From HRBIN12 sp964640965 (lineage in GTDB: Bacteria; Actinomycetota; UBA4738; HRBIN12), in NCBI GenBank assembly GCA_964640965.1, contig CAZXJB010000088.1, forward strand, positions 1 to 11,118: DNA of 11,118 nt, written 5' to 3'. The first letter of the stretch is position 1. The number at the start of each line of letters is the position of its first letter. A model generated the notes under the pieces. It was not told where the DNA came from, did not search any database, and worked only from the letters and a program-made list of their open reading frames with translations. Both the position numbers and the translations under genes were made by a program. Below, piece by piece: positions 1-6,595 of this stretch.

Positions 1-377
1 TCCTCGCGAGCGCGGCGCGCTCCGGCCGGTTCGGTCCGCGCGCGGCCCTCGTCGGGCTCGTCCCCGCCCTCGCGCTGTTCGGCGCCTGGTGGGCGAACGG
101 CGCGATCACCGGCATCCTCGTGATCTGGACCGCCGGCCTGCGCCTGTACCTGCCGATGTGGGTCTACGCGCTCGCCCTCTGGGCGTTCGCCGCGGCCGCC
201 GCGGCCTGGGCGCCCGAGCGCCGGTGGCGCGCGGGAGGCCTCGTGCTCCTGCTCGTGGCCGGCGTGATCCTCGGCACGACCTACCAGCAGGCCCTCGCGC
301 TCGTGGGGCTCGCGCTCCTCGCCGACGGCGCTGCCGACGACCGCTCGTCCGTGGAGATCCCTGCCCGCGGGAGGTAA
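1..377 (+). CDS. Membrane protein of unknown family, C-terminal end (5' truncated by window edge)
   Basis: The reading frame is open from base 3 to a TAA at 375-377, giving 124 visible residues with no start of its own at the edge, so the gene begins before the window. The visible part is strongly hydrophobic, with about four likely membrane segments: near residues 14-30 (ALVGLVPALALF), 36-50, 53-68 (MWVYALALWAFAAAAAA) and 77-104 (GGLVLLLVAGVILG through VGLALLADG). It ends in a short charged tail (SSVEIPARGR). An internal GTG at 120 would give an 85-residue protein, but the hydrophobic pattern continues upstream of it, so that start is unlikely. I do not recognise the family. It could be the end of a polytopic transporter or a polysaccharide-related membrane protein, but nothing visible decides this. 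Confidence 0.55.
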   Translation, partial: LASAARSGRFGPRAALVGLVPALALFGAWWANGAITGILVIWTAGLRLYLPMWVYALALWAFAAAAAAWAPERRWRAGGLVLLLVAGVILGTTYQQALALVGLALLADGAADDRSSVEIPARGR

Positions 378-390
378 GGCGCGGCTCCGA

Positions 391-405
391 ACCGGGACGC
401 CCGGT
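391..405 (+). terminator. Possible hairpin after the membrane protein gene
   Basis: ACCGGG-ACG-CCCGGT forms a perfect 6-bp stem with a 3-nt loop, 13 bp after the TAA of the upstream gene. No T-run follows, so it is not a canonical intrinsic terminator. In a GC-rich genome such short palindromes also arise by chance. The placement is suggestive only. Confidence 0.25.
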
Positions 406-494
406 CGCGGTAGTGTGTGCCGGTACCGTCTCGACGTCGTCACCGGCCTCGGGATCGCCGGCTGCGCTCCCTGAGGGTTGAAGCGCGGGGTGAG

Positions 495-1229
495 GTGAGA
501 CCTATCCAGCGGAAGCGGGTCGAAGTCCCGGCGCCGTCGGACCTGAACGTCATGATCCGGGCGACGGCGGATGAGCCCGACACCGTGTTCGTGTCGATCT
601 GGGACCCCCGCGTCGCCATCCGTCCCATCCTGGCTGACATCGAGGGCGTGAGGGCCGTCGAGGAGCGGACGACGACGATCACGGGTGCGACGGGAGGGCG
701 GACGCTCCGGAACTTCGCGATCCGCACCGATGGCGAAGAGGGGACCGAGGAGCGGATCGAGAACGCCTTGGCGTTCGCGGGGTCGCTCGTCCAGGCCGAC
801 CGGGCCCCGGACGTCCGCCGCCGGTGGCTGGCCCCTTGGTTGCGGGTGCGGAGCGTCGCGGAGGGGGCGATCGCCGCAGCCCTGTCCGTCGCTTGGCTCG
901 CGATCCTCGTCTCCTCGGCGGACCGAGCGATCGAGCAGCGGAGGATGATGGCGACGCTGGTCGCGATGGGCATGCACCGCAGCTCCCTGCGCAGGGCGGT
1001 GATGGTGCAGGTCATGGTCCCGCTGACCGTCGCCGTCGCCCTCGGCCTCGGCATGTTCCTCCCCGTGACGGCCTTGGTGTTCGCCGCCGCCGGGGAGCCC
1101 CTGGTGGTCCCGGTGCGATACGCGGGTTGGCTCGCGCTCGCCCTGGTGACGCTCTGGCTCGCGACCACGGTCGCGGCGTTGCCGCTGATCCGCGGTCTCG
1201 TCGCGCCCGAGGCCCTGCGAGCGGAGTGA
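495..1229 (+). CDS. FtsX-like ABC permease, C-terminal part only (probably truncated remnant)
   Basis: The C-terminal half looks like the FtsX/MacB permease domain. A helix leads into a cytoplasmic segment rich in basic residues (SADRAIEQRRMMATLVAMGMHRSSLRRAVMVQ), followed by two more hydrophobic helices (VMVPLTVAVALGLGMFLPVTALVF and YAGWLALALVTLWLATTVAALPLI) and the typical end LIRGLVAPEALRAE. The preceding roughly 100 residues (VFVSIWDPRVAIRPILADIEGVRAVEERTT) resemble the extracytoplasmic domain. Family members are usually 380-850 residues with at least four helices; here only about 245 residues and the last three helices are present. The frame is open back to GTG 417, but that stretch is arginine-rich and non-coding in character. 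GTG 495 and ATG 552 are the other in-frame starts, and none has a convincing ribosome site. No ATPase partner gene is visible. A 5'-deleted pseudogene is the likeliest reading. Confidence 0.6.
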   Translation: MRPIQRKRVEVPAPSDLNVMIRATADEPDTVFVSIWDPRVAIRPILADIEGVRAVEERTTTITGATGGRTLRNFAIRTDGEEGTEERIENALAFAGSLVQADRAPDVRRRWLAPWLRVRSVAEGAIAAALSVAWLAILVSSADRAIEQRRMMATLVAMGMHRSSLRRAVMVQVMVPLTVAVALGLGMFLPVTALVFAAAGEPLVVPVRYAGWLALALVTLWLATTVAALPLIRGLVAPEALRAE

Positions 1230-1248
1230 CGGTCGCGCTCGAGCTGCT

Positions 1249-1268
1249 CCGGCGAGGTTCCTCCCCGG
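1249..1268. terminator. Possible hairpin in the convergent gap
   Basis: The 39-bp gap between the convergent permease fragment and the second MttB gene contains an inverted repeat: CCGG-c-GAGG, TT, CCTC-c-CCGG. This is eight paired bases with one C-C mismatch. Its position suits a shared terminator for both directions, but there is no U-tract on either side and the loop is very small. Sequence structure is seen; the function is inferred. Confidence 0.3.
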
Positions 1269-2651
1269 CTACCGCGCGAGCTCGCGCGTGCGGCGCGCCA
1301 CGAACTCGCGGAGCTCCTGCTCGACCGCCGGGTCCATGCCGGGGTCCTCGTAGCGCTCGAGCCAGGCCTGCCAGGGGAGGGGCTCGGGCGCCTGCTCGGC
1401 GACGGCCTCGCGGAAGTGCCGGAGCGTGTGGGCGGCGCCGAGGAAGGTCCCGCCGGGTCCGACCTCGCGGAAGGCCTCGAGCGCGAGGCCCTCCTCGTCC
1501 ACCGCGATCTCGGCCGCGAGCAGGCGCTCGAAGACCTGGAGGGCGGCGACGTCCTGGGCGAGCTTCTCGGCCGAGGTCGCGAGCGAGCCCTCGATCCACC
1601 CGGCCGCGTGCAGGATCACGTGCGGGCCCGAGAGCAGCGCCGGCCAGAGCGCCATCAGCGACTCCTGCATCGCGCGCACGTCCGGCGCGGGCGAGCCCGT
1701 GAAGCCGCCGCCGCCGCGGAAGGGCAGCCCCAGCCGGCGGGCCATCTGCCCCGCCGCGAGCATCGCGAGGCCGTGGAAGGCCGTCGCGTAGCGGGGCTGG
1801 CCGCTGTGCAGGTCGAGCTCGGAGACGGCCCCGCCCATCACGACCGGGCACCCGGGCCGCACGAGCTGCACGAGGCAGACCCCGGCGAGCACCTCCGCGA
1901 CGATCTGCGCCAGGGAGCCGGCGAGCGCGAGCGGCGCGGTCCCGCCGGCGAACGTGAACGGCATGAGCACGACCGGCTGGCCGCCCTCGGCGTAGGCCAC
2001 GAGCGAGCCCGCCATCCGGTCGTCGTAGGTGAGGGGGCTGATCGGGTTCACGATCGCGAGCATCACCGGGCGCTCGGCGATGGCCTCCCGCCCGCCGAAG
2101 GCGATCGCGGCGAGGTCCACGCAGTCGCGCGCCGCCTCGTAGGTCGCCCCGACCGGGAAGTAGGGCTTGTCGGACCACCGCAGCACGTCGAGGTCCATAT
2201 CGAGGTGGCGGCTCTCCACGGGCAGGTCCGCGGGCTCGACGATCCCGCTCTCGTTCAGGTGGAAGACCGGGACGGCGTGGGTCAGGCGGACGAAGGTCGC
2301 GTGGTCCTCGGCTGTCGGCGGCCGCTTGCCGCGCTCGGGGTCGAGCACGAAGGGGGCGCCGCCGGTCGGCGCGAGCGAGAGGTGCTCGCCCCCCACGACG
2401 ATGGAGCGCTCGGGGTTGCGTCCGTGCACCGTGAACGAGCGGGGCGCCAGGGCGAGCTGCTCGGCGACGAAGCCGCGATCCAGGCGCACGAGGTCGCCCT
2501 CGACGGCGCACCCCGCCTCGCGGAGGCGGTGGAGCGCCGGCTCGAAGGAGACGCGCACGCCGACCTCCTCGAGGAGACGGAGGCCGGCGTCGTGGATCGC
2601 CTCGGCCTGCTCCTCGGAGAGGACGTCAAGACGGAGCCGGTTCCTCCACAA
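1269..2651 (-). CDS. MttB-family methylamine:corrinoid methyltransferase (second copy, non-pyrrolysine)
   Basis: A 460-residue protein of the trimethylamine methyltransferase (MttB) superfamily. These enzymes demethylate a methylated amine and load the methyl onto the Co(I) corrinoid of a partner protein in the cytoplasm. Family signatures in order: an N-terminal helical region (EEQAEAIHDAGLRLLEEVGV, residues 13-32), GGAPFVLDPERGKRPPT (97-113), NPISPLTYDDRMAGSL (202-217), the barrel segments VVLMPFTFAGGTAP (227-240) and CPVVMGG (268-274), and the C-terminal EVGPGGTFLGAAHTLRHFRE (396-415). The length is a little below the roughly 480-500 of classical MttB. No in-frame TAG interrupts it, so it does not use pyrrolysine. 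The start is TTG 2651, overlapping the DUF1638 gene by 26 bp. It is the last gene of the demethylation operon. The substrate is not readable; glycine-betaine-like quaternary amines are known for such members, and a different substrate from the first copy is likely given the divergence between the two. Confidence 0.9.
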   Translation of the reverse strand: MWRNRLRLDVLSEEQAEAIHDAGLRLLEEVGVRVSFEPALHRLREAGCAVEGDLVRLDRGFVAEQLALAPRSFTVHGRNPERSIVVGGEHLSLAPTGGAPFVLDPERGKRPPTAEDHATFVRLTHAVPVFHLNESGIVEPADLPVESRHLDMDLDVLRWSDKPYFPVGATYEAARDCVDLAAIAFGGREAIAERPVMLAIVNPISPLTYDDRMAGSLVAYAEGGQPVVLMPFTFAGGTAPLALAGSLAQIVAEVLAGVCLVQLVRPGCPVVMGGAVSELDLHSGQPRYATAFHGLAMLAAGQMARRLGLPFRGGGGFTGSPAPDVRAMQESLMALWPALLSGPHVILHAAGWIEGSLATSAEKLAQDVAALQVFERLLAAEIAVDEEGLALEAFREVGPGGTFLGAAHTLRHFREAVAEQAPEPLPWQAWLERYEDPGMDPAVEQELREFVARRTRELAR

Positions 2652-3231
2652 GCTCGACCAGCCTCCGTTCCAGGTCGCCGAGGCCGACGTCGCGGATCTC
2701 GAGCGGCACGCCGAGGTCGGCGGCGATCTCGCGGGCCTTGGCCTCGAGCGAGGGCTCCGGCGACTGCCGCAGGTACAGCACGTCGGTGATGTGGTCGAAG
2801 TACGTGTTCCGCAGGAACGGGAACCGGCCGATGCCGAGCCCGTCGACGACCGCCCGCTCCCAGTTGCGCACCAGCCAGTCGGTGAGGAAGAAGGTGGACA
2901 GGCGCCGGTCGGCCTCGGCCGCGAGCTCCGCCCCCCCGTACATCTCGTAGCAGTGCGGGCCCTCCGGGCGCACGGCGCCGAACCGCTCGAGCACGCGGTC
3001 GAGCGCGCCGAACGTGCCGCAGTCGCCGTACACGACGACGACGCGCTCGTACCGGCCGTCGAGCCCGGCGAGCTCGCGCTCGACGTCCTCCACGATCTTC
3101 CGCGGGGCGAGGTGATGCAGGGCCGGGATCGAGTACAGGTCGGCGTCCCAGCCGCGCCGGGCCGCGATCTCGCGCACCTCCCGGGCGAGCGCGCCGCACA
3201 CGACGAGGGCGAGCGGACGCTTCGCGCTCAC
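2626..3231 (-). CDS. DUF1638 family protein in methyltransfer operon
   Basis: A 201-residue cytoplasmic protein without signal peptide or membrane segment. It matches the DUF1638 family as I know it: the N-terminal VVCGALAREV (10-19), the pattern IPALHHLAP (35-43), VVVVYGDCGTFGALD (64-78), GPHCYEMYGG (91-100), a TDWLVRNW segment (117-124) and FDHITDVLYLR (145-155). Cys12, His39/His40, Cys71 and Cys94 stand out as possible metal or corrinoid ligands. The family has no settled biochemical role, but its genes recur beside MttB-type methyltransferases, corrinoid proteins and corrinoid-activating proteins, which is the setting here. The start GTG 3231 overlaps the TGA of the activating-protein gene by 4 bp and has GGAGG at 3236-3240. 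The gene in turn overlaps the second MttB gene. A helper role in corrinoid loading or activation is inference only. Confidence 0.82.
   Translation of the reverse strand: MSAKRPLALVVCGALAREVREIAARRGWDADLYSIPALHHLAPRKIVEDVERELAGLDGRYERVVVVYGDCGTFGALDRVLERFGAVRPEGPHCYEMYGGAELAAEADRRLSTFFLTDWLVRNWERAVVDGLGIGRFPFLRNTYFDHITDVLYLRQSPEPSLEAKAREIAADLGVPLEIRDVGLGDLERRLVELVEEPAPS
2662..2666 (-). promoter_or_regulatory. Ribosome binding site for the TTG-started second MttB gene
   Basis: GGAGG lies on the minus strand inside the end of the DUF1638 gene, 10 nt before TTG 2651. It supports that uncommon start codon over any internal start, and it implies translation coupled to the upstream gene. Confidence 0.55.
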
Positions 3232-5048
3232 GTCACCTCCTCGAGCTCGGGGAACCGCACCGCCGTCAGGAACGCCTCGTTGAATCCCTCCTGCCCCGAG
3301 AGCTCCACGTACTCGACGCGCCGGAGCAGGTCGAAGGCCATGAGGCGCTCGCGGAAGGACAGCAGCGCCATCTTCGCACCTTCGCCGGCAGCGTTGCCGA
3401 CGGCCACGATCCGGTCGACGGGGACGGGCGGCACGAGCCCGATCACGCGCGCGCTCGCGGGGTTGATGTAGGTGCCGAAGGAGCCCGCCAGCAGCACCTG
3501 GTGGAGGTCCGTCGCCGAGACCCCGAGGAGCTCCATGAGCGCGCCGATGCCCGTCGCGATCGCCCCCTTGGCCGACTGGAGCTCGCGGATGTCGCGCTGG
3601 GTGAGCGGCACGCCCTCGGCGAGCAGGAAGCAGCGCATGCCGTCGATCTCGACGAGACGGTCGGCGAGGGGGTGGCCCGCCGCCTCCTCCGGCGAGGCGA
3701 GCCGCCCGCTCGCGTCGAGGAGCCCGACGAGGCGCAGCTGCGCCACGGCGTCGATGAGGCCCGAGCCGCAGATCCCCCGCGGCGGGGCGTCGCCGATCAC
3801 CTGGAGGCGGACCTCGCCCTCGGTCAGCGTGACGCCCTCGATCGCGCCGTCGGCGGCCCGCATCCCGGCGCGGACGTGCCCGCCCTCGAACGCGGGGCCG
3901 GCGGGGGAGGCGGTCGCGAGGACCCGGTCGGCGTTGCCGAGGACGATCTCGCCGTTCGTGCCGACGTCGACGAACAGGCGGAGCTCGGGCTCGCGCGTGA
4001 GGCCGGTGGCCTGGATCCCGGCGACGATGTCGGCCCCCACGTAGGCCCCGATCGAGGGCAGCAGCTGGACCCGGCCCTCGGGGTGGATCCCGATGCCGAG
4101 CTCGGCGGCCGGGAGGTCGAGGGGGTCCCGGAAGGCGCAGACGAACGGCGCGACGCTGATCGGGTGGGCGTCGACGCCGAGGAGCAGGTGGAGCATCGTC
4201 GCGTTGCCGGCGACGACCATCTCGTAGACGTGCTCGCGCCCGATCCCGGCCACCCCGTAGACCTCCGCCAGCAGGCCATTGATCGTCTGGATCACGGTGC
4301 GCTGCAGCTCCGCCGCGGCGGTCTCCTCCATCCGCGTGCGGGCGATCCGGGAGATCACGTCGGCGCCGAAGGGGGCCTGGGCGTTCAGGTTCGAGGCCAC
4401 CCCGACGGCCGCGCCGGTCAGGAGATCCATCAGCGTGGCCACGACGGTCGTCGTCCCGACGTCCACGGCGACGCCGTGCGACACGCCGGTCGTGTCCCCC
4501 GGCTCGAGGGCGACGAGCCGCTCGCCGCAGAGGACCGCCGTCACGTCGAAGCCCGCGGTGCGGAGCACGATCGGCAGGTGGCGGAGCACGGGCAGGTCGA
4601 CCTCGACGCCGTAGCCCTCGGCCTCCAGCGCGGCGCGGACCCGCTCGAGGTCGGAGCGGGCGTCCTCGAGCGTGGGCGGCTCGAGCGTGAGGTGGACCTT
4701 GTGGACGTTCGGCTCGAGGAGAACGAACCGCGACAGGCCCATCGTCGCGGCCTTGGGGACCCGCATGAGGGCCGGGACGAAGCACTCGACGTCGCCCGAG
4801 AGCGTGGCCTCGCACGCCAGGCGCCAGCCGGCCGCGAGCTCCTCCTCCGAGAGGTGCCGGCGGTCGGACGGGGTGATCTCGACCTCGCCCGCGAGCACCT
4901 GGACCCGGCACTTCCCGCAGGTGCCGCGGCCCCCGCACGTCGACTCGATCGGCAGGCCGATCCAGTGGGCCGCGTTGAACAGCGTCGTGCCCTCGGGCAC
5001 GCGGGTCGCCCGGTCGTGGGGACGGAAGGTGACCTCGACCTTGCGCAC
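3228..5048 (-). CDS. Corrinoid activation protein: [2Fe-2S] ferredoxin domain plus ASKHA (DUF4445) ATPase
   Basis: A 606-residue reductive activator of corrinoid proteins. It would use ATP binding or hydrolysis and an iron-sulfur cluster to return inactive Co(II) to Co(I). The N-terminal domain (1-90) is a plant-type [2Fe-2S] ferredoxin with Cys38, Cys44, Cys47 and Cys79 (C-x5-C-x2-C-x31-C). A linker of about 100 residues follows, then the ASKHA nucleotide-binding fold: DVGTT (196-200), VAGNATMLHLLLG (279-291), DVGTNGE (361-367), GICGSGLIDA (425-434) and AGSFGTYINP (521-530). This layout matches the bacterial RACo/AcsV and O-demethylase activating enzymes. Archaeal RamA instead carries C-terminal [4Fe-4S] cysteines, which I do not see here. 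The start GTG 5048 has GGAGG at 5056-5060, and lies 15 bp after the pterin methyltransferase stop. It presumably reactivates the corrinoid protein encoded two genes upstream. Confidence 0.92.
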   Translation of the reverse strand: MRKVEVTFRPHDRATRVPEGTTLFNAAHWIGLPIESTCGGRGTCGKCRVQVLAGEVEITPSDRRHLSEEELAAGWRLACEATLSGDVECFVPALMRVPKAATMGLSRFVLLEPNVHKVHLTLEPPTLEDARSDLERVRAALEAEGYGVEVDLPVLRHLPIVLRTAGFDVTAVLCGERLVALEPGDTTGVSHGVAVDVGTTTVVATLMDLLTGAAVGVASNLNAQAPFGADVISRIARTRMEETAAAELQRTVIQTINGLLAEVYGVAGIGREHVYEMVVAGNATMLHLLLGVDAHPISVAPFVCAFRDPLDLPAAELGIGIHPEGRVQLLPSIGAYVGADIVAGIQATGLTREPELRLFVDVGTNGEIVLGNADRVLATASPAGPAFEGGHVRAGMRAADGAIEGVTLTEGEVRLQVIGDAPPRGICGSGLIDAVAQLRLVGLLDASGRLASPEEAAGHPLADRLVEIDGMRCFLLAEGVPLTQRDIRELQSAKGAIATGIGALMELLGVSATDLHQVLLAGSFGTYINPASARVIGLVPPVPVDRIVAVGNAAGEGAKMALLSFRERLMAFDLLRRVEYVELSGQEGFNEAFLTAVRFPELEEVT

Positions 5049-5063
5049 CGGCGCGCCTCCGGC

Positions 5064-5927
5064 TCAGCCCTCGGCCGTCGCGGCCCGCTCGGCCCGGATC
5101 GTGCGCAGCCAGGTCGCCGCGTAGCGGTCGATGCCGAGGAGCACGTCGCCCCCGAGCACCGCCATCCGCATCTCGCGCGAGAGGGGGTTCGCGATCGCGC
5201 ACGTGAGCCCGACCATGCGCGCCATCGCGACGAAGGTGGCGGTGAGCTCCGCGCGCCCGGGCATCCCGAAGGACACGTTGGAGGCCCCGCAGATCAGGTT
5301 CACGCCGAGCTCGTCGCGGACCAAGCGCATCGTCTCCAGCGCGACCCGCCCGGCGTCGGGGTCGGCCCCGACGGTCATCGCGAGCGGGTCGATGATGACG
5401 TCCTGCGGCGGGATGCCGTGGTCGGCCGCGCGCTCCACGATCTTGCGGGCGACCCCGAGGCGCTCGACGGGGTCGGGCAGCGGCCCCCGCTCGTCGTTCG
5501 CGAGCCCGATGACGGCCGCGCCGTGCCGCTTCACGATCGGCAGGATCCGCTCGAGCTTGTCCTCCTCGCCGGTGACGGAGTTCACGAGCGCCTTGCCCTC
5601 GTACACGGCGAGGGCGGCCTCGAGCGCCGCGTCCGTCGAGGAGTCGATCGACAGCGGGACGTCCACGGTCTCGGCGACGAGCTTGACCATCCGCACGAGC
5701 AGGTCCACCTCGTCCACGCCGGGGATCCCGGCGTTCACGTCCAGGACCGGCGCCCCCGCCTCCACCTGGGCGAGCGCCTCGGCCCGCACCGGCTCCAGGT
5801 CCCCGCCCGCGAGCTGCTCCGCGAAGGCCCGGCGGCCCGTCGGGTTGATGCGCTCGCCGACGATGACGAACGGCCGGTCGGGTCCGATCACGACCTCGCG
5901 GCCGGGGGAGGCGAGGACGGTCTCCAT
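5064..5927 (-). CDS. mtgA: Pterin-binding methyltransferase (methylcorrinoid:tetrahydrofolate methyltransferase, MtgA/AcsE-like)
   Basis: A 287-residue TIM-barrel protein of the pterin-binding (Pterin_bind/DHPS-like) family. It probably moves the methyl group from the methylated corrinoid protein to tetrahydrofolate, giving 5-methyl-THF, as MtgA does in glycine betaine demethylation. Visible motifs are GERINPTGR (24-32), APVLDVNAG (59-67), SIDSST (93-98), ALVNSVTGE (113-121), VIIDPLAMTVG (167-177) and the C-terminal GASNVSFGMPGR (204-215), all typical of AcsE/MetH-type methyl-THF domains. The length agrees with stand-alone AcsE/MtgA proteins (about 260-300). The start is taken as ATG 5927, preceded by GGGGTGAG. 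The in-frame GTG at 5939 overlaps the corrinoid gene stop by 4 bp and would add four residues, so it is nearly as good. The reverse direction, as in acetogen CoFeSP methylation, is chemically possible, but the operon context favours demethylation. Confidence 0.9.
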   Translation of the reverse strand: METVLASPGREVVIGPDRPFVIVGERINPTGRRAFAEQLAGGDLEPVRAEALAQVEAGAPVLDVNAGIPGVDEVDLLVRMVKLVAETVDVPLSIDSSTDAALEAALAVYEGKALVNSVTGEEDKLERILPIVKRHGAAVIGLANDERGPLPDPVERLGVARKIVERAADHGIPPQDVIIDPLAMTVGADPDAGRVALETMRLVRDELGVNLICGASNVSFGMPGRAELTATFVAMARMVGLTCAIANPLSREMRMAVLGGDVLLGIDRYAATWLRTIRAERAATAEG

Positions 5928-5935
5928 CGGCGGGC

Positions 5936-6595
5936 TCACCCCGTGGGGCGCTCGCTCCCCGCGAGCTCGAGGGCGACCCGCACCGCCTCCGGTGCGTTCG
6001 GCGCGTACCCGTCGGCCCCGATCTGCGTGGCCCAGTCCTCGGTCACCGGCGCGCCCCCGACCATGACCTTGACCGTGCGGCGGAGCCCCGCCTCCTCGAG
6101 GGCCTGGATCACCGTGCGCTGCTCCGGAACGGTGGTGGTGAGCAGCGCCGAGAGCCCGACGATCGAGGGCTCGAGCTCGCGGACGGCCTCGACGATGCGC
6201 GCGGCGGGGACGTCCTTGCCGAGGTCGTGCACCTCGAACCCCGCGGTCTTCATCATCGCGCCGACCATGTTCTTGCCGAGGTCGTGCAGGTCCCCCTTCA
6301 CGGTCGCCATGACCACGCGGTGCCCGAGGGTGTGCCCGCCGGAGGCGAGCAGGGCGGGCTCCACGATCGCCTGGCACTGCTTGAAGATCTCGGCCGCGGC
6401 CACGACCTCGGGCAGGAAGACCTCGCCGGCGTTCCAGCGGCGGCCGATCTCGAGCATCGCCTCGGCGAGCCCCTCCTGGAGGACCCGCTGGGGCTCGACG
6501 CCGGCCTCGATCAGCTCCGTCGAGATCGACGTGGCGGTCGGCCCGTCGAGCGCGTAGAGCGCCTCGCGCAGGGCCGCGATCTTCTCGTCCATCAT
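5936..6595 (-). CDS. Methyltransferase corrinoid protein (MtbC/MttC/MtgC-like)
   Basis: A 219-residue corrinoid carrier that accepts the methyl group from the MttB-type enzyme and hands it to the pterin enzyme. Residues 1-90 form the helical cap (B12-binding_2) domain with LPEVVAAAEIFKQCQAIVEP. Residues about 92-215 form the Rossmann-like B12 domain. The base-off/His-on signature D-x-H-x-x-G is intact as GDLHDLGKN (101-109), with His104 as the lower axial cobalt ligand, followed by the SxL site (Ser139-Ala-Leu141) and VGGAPV (169-174). The length is normal for the family (about 210-220). The start ATG 6595 overlaps the TGA of the first MttB gene by 4 bp (ATGA), with AAGGAG just upstream; a second ATG directly follows at 6592. 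This is the only corrinoid protein in the window, so both MttB-type enzymes would have to share it. Confidence 0.94.
   Translation of the reverse strand: MMDEKIAALREALYALDGPTATSISTELIEAGVEPQRVLQEGLAEAMLEIGRRWNAGEVFLPEVVAAAEIFKQCQAIVEPALLASGGHTLGHRVVMATVKGDLHDLGKNMVGAMMKTAGFEVHDLGKDVPAARIVEAVRELEPSIVGLSALLTTTVPEQRTVIQALEEAGLRRTVKVMVGGAPVTEDWATQIGADGYAPNAPEAVRVALELAGSERPTG

Noticed and set aside
440..1168. Minus-strand open frame opposite the FtsX-like fragment
   Set aside because: The plus frame has clear membrane helices and FtsX-like sequence. The minus frame is Ser/Arg/Ala-rich without recognisable domains.
1273..1288. 16-bp perfect palindrome CGCGCGAGCTCGCGCG at the end of the second MttB gene
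   Set aside because: It lies inside the coding sequence (RARELAR) just before the stop and has no T-run. Such CG-rich palindromes are expected in this composition.
2626..5202. 858-codon minus-strand frame suggesting a fusion with the DUF1638 protein
   Set aside because: Only its last 201 codons carry family sequence. The rest is an out-of-frame, arginine-rich reading of the activating-protein gene, and the GTGA overlap with GGAGG gives a clean separate start at 3231.
3501..6557. Very long plus-strand open frame (1018 codons) across the demethylation operon
   Set aside because: It is antisense to four genes with clear family motifs. Its translation is low-complexity and rich in Arg, Gly, Asp and Pro, as expected for a shadow frame in very GC-rich DNA.
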